Shown here: in pieces, positions 5,193-5,701 of the stretch
Position numbering within the stretch: position 1 is the first letter of the stretch
How the letters are laid out: each line of letters starts with the position of its first letter
NCBI GenBank assembly: GCA_030123645.1
Contig: JASJYE010000182.1
Location: 1 to 5,701 of the forward strand
Direction: 5' to 3'
Length of the DNA: 5,701 nucleotides
Source of the DNA: Candidatus Hydrogenedentota bacterium
GTDB lineage: Bacteria > Hydrogenedentota > Hydrogenedentia > Hydrogenedentales > GCA-2746185
The notes under the pieces: model-generated
Seen by the model: the letters and a program-made list of their open reading frames with translations, nothing else
The model's database searches: none
Told to the model about the DNA's origin: nothing
Position numbers and translations under genes: made by a program

Positions 5193-5701
5193 GTGAGTAG
5201 AAAAGTATGGGTAGCCGTGATGGCGTTGGCGCTTTGTGTATCAATGGCGCCCGGATACGCGGCGACGATCAGCGGCAATATAGTGGACGCCTCCGGCAAG
5301 GCGATGGAAGGCGTAATGCTCTCGGCTTATGACGAGGAGCGCGAGCAAAGTATTACGGTATTCAGTCAGGCCGACGGTTCGTTTGTGATCGACACGCTGC
5401 GCGACACGACGTTCAACGTGCGCGCGCGTCTCCAGGGTCAACTCGACCAGTGGCAGAACGGCGTGGACGTGGGCGCGAGCGGCCTATCGTTCGCCATGAA
5501 GCCCGCGACGGGCGAGGCGCTCGAGCGACAGCGCACGGGGGACAGCGGGTTCAGCATGATGAAGTGGGATAGCGACGCGGACAAAGAAAACTTCAAGATG
5601 ATGTGCGCCTATTGCCATCAGCTCGGGACCATTGGTTTCCGCTCGCCGGAAGAACCGGTGGACTGGGAAACGATGATCACGCGCATGGACGGATTCGGCG
5701 G
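5193..5701 (+). CDS. Exported protein with carboxypeptidase-regulatory-like domain and c-type heme motif (cut by window edge)
   Basis: The GTG start is fixed by a strong Shine-Dalgarno; 169 codons are visible before the right edge. Residues 1-23 form a signal peptide: basic MSRK, hydrophobic VWVAVMALALCVSMA, and a GYA-A cleavage site. Residues about 25-103 form one carboxypeptidase-regulatory-like beta-sandwich: ATISGNIVDASGKAMEGVMLSAYD, then SQADGSFVIDTL and FNVRARLQG. After a polar linker, CAYCH at 138-142 is a CxxCH site for covalent heme c attachment, followed by VDWETMITRMDGFG, a W-x-x-M-I-x-R-M segment typical of short c-type heme domains. The mature protein should act in the periplasm or on the cell surface, probably in electron transfer or as the heme part of a larger enzyme. 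Related architectures (from memory) continue into a beta-propeller such as a Vgb-lyase-like domain, but that part is not visible here. It follows the sigma/anti-sigma pair by 224 bases and may belong to their regulon. Confidence 0.85.
   Translation, partial: MSRKVWVAVMALALCVSMAPGYAATISGNIVDASGKAMEGVMLSAYDEEREQSITVFSQADGSFVIDTLRDTTFNVRARLQGQLDQWQNGVDVGASGLSFAMKPATGEALERQRTGDSGFSMMKWDSDADKENFKMMCAYCHQLGTIGFRSPEEPVDWETMITRMDGFG

Overview
The window reads as a piece of a chromosome from a GC-rich, probably uncultured bacterium with a Gram-negative-type envelope. The evidence is an exported protein with a CxxCH heme motif, an ECF sigma/anti-sigma pair, and multi-domain carboxypeptidase-regulatory-like surface proteins. 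This mix is common in Planctomycetes/PVC-like, Hydrogenedentes-like and Acidobacteria-like genomes. That taxonomic guess is inference; no rRNA or marker gene is present to settle it.

Layout. (1) Positions 1-1250, minus strand: most of a gene for a membrane-anchored protein built from at least four tandem carboxypeptidase-regulatory-like beta-sandwich domains. Its C-terminus runs off the left edge. (2) 1251-1746: a divergent intergenic region with candidate promoters on both strands and a perfect 8-bp dyad followed by six T. (3) 1747-3375, plus strand: a complete, full-length malic enzyme of the large (~540-560 residue) class. (4) 3376-3685: a non-coding stretch whose first 110 bases are packed with nested and perfect palindromes, resembling a REP/MITE-type element. 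(5) 3686-4968: a two-gene operon encoding an ECF-type sigma factor and, translationally coupled to it, a single-pass membrane protein that is the likely cognate anti-sigma factor. (6) 4969-5192: a short leader ending in a strong Shine-Dalgarno. (7) 5193 to the right edge: the start of an exported protein with a signal peptide, a carboxypeptidase-regulatory-like domain and a c-type heme motif.

How they may work together. The sigma and anti-sigma genes form a classic membrane-signalling module: the anti-sigma protein holds the sigma factor at the inner face of the membrane and has about 110 residues outside the membrane that could sense a signal. The exported heme protein downstream is a plausible regulon member, but no convincing promoter motif links them. 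The malic enzyme is a central-metabolism gene (malate to pyruvate plus CO2 and reduced cofactor) with no visible functional tie to its neighbours. Its cofactor-site residues look more like the NADP-type animal enzyme than the NAD-type. No CRISPR array, tRNA, rRNA, transposase or phage gene was seen, and I found no strong case for a wholly new system. The most unusual items are the zinc-less anti-sigma factor with a proline/tyrosine-rich outer tail, the exported domain fusion, and the palindrome cluster.
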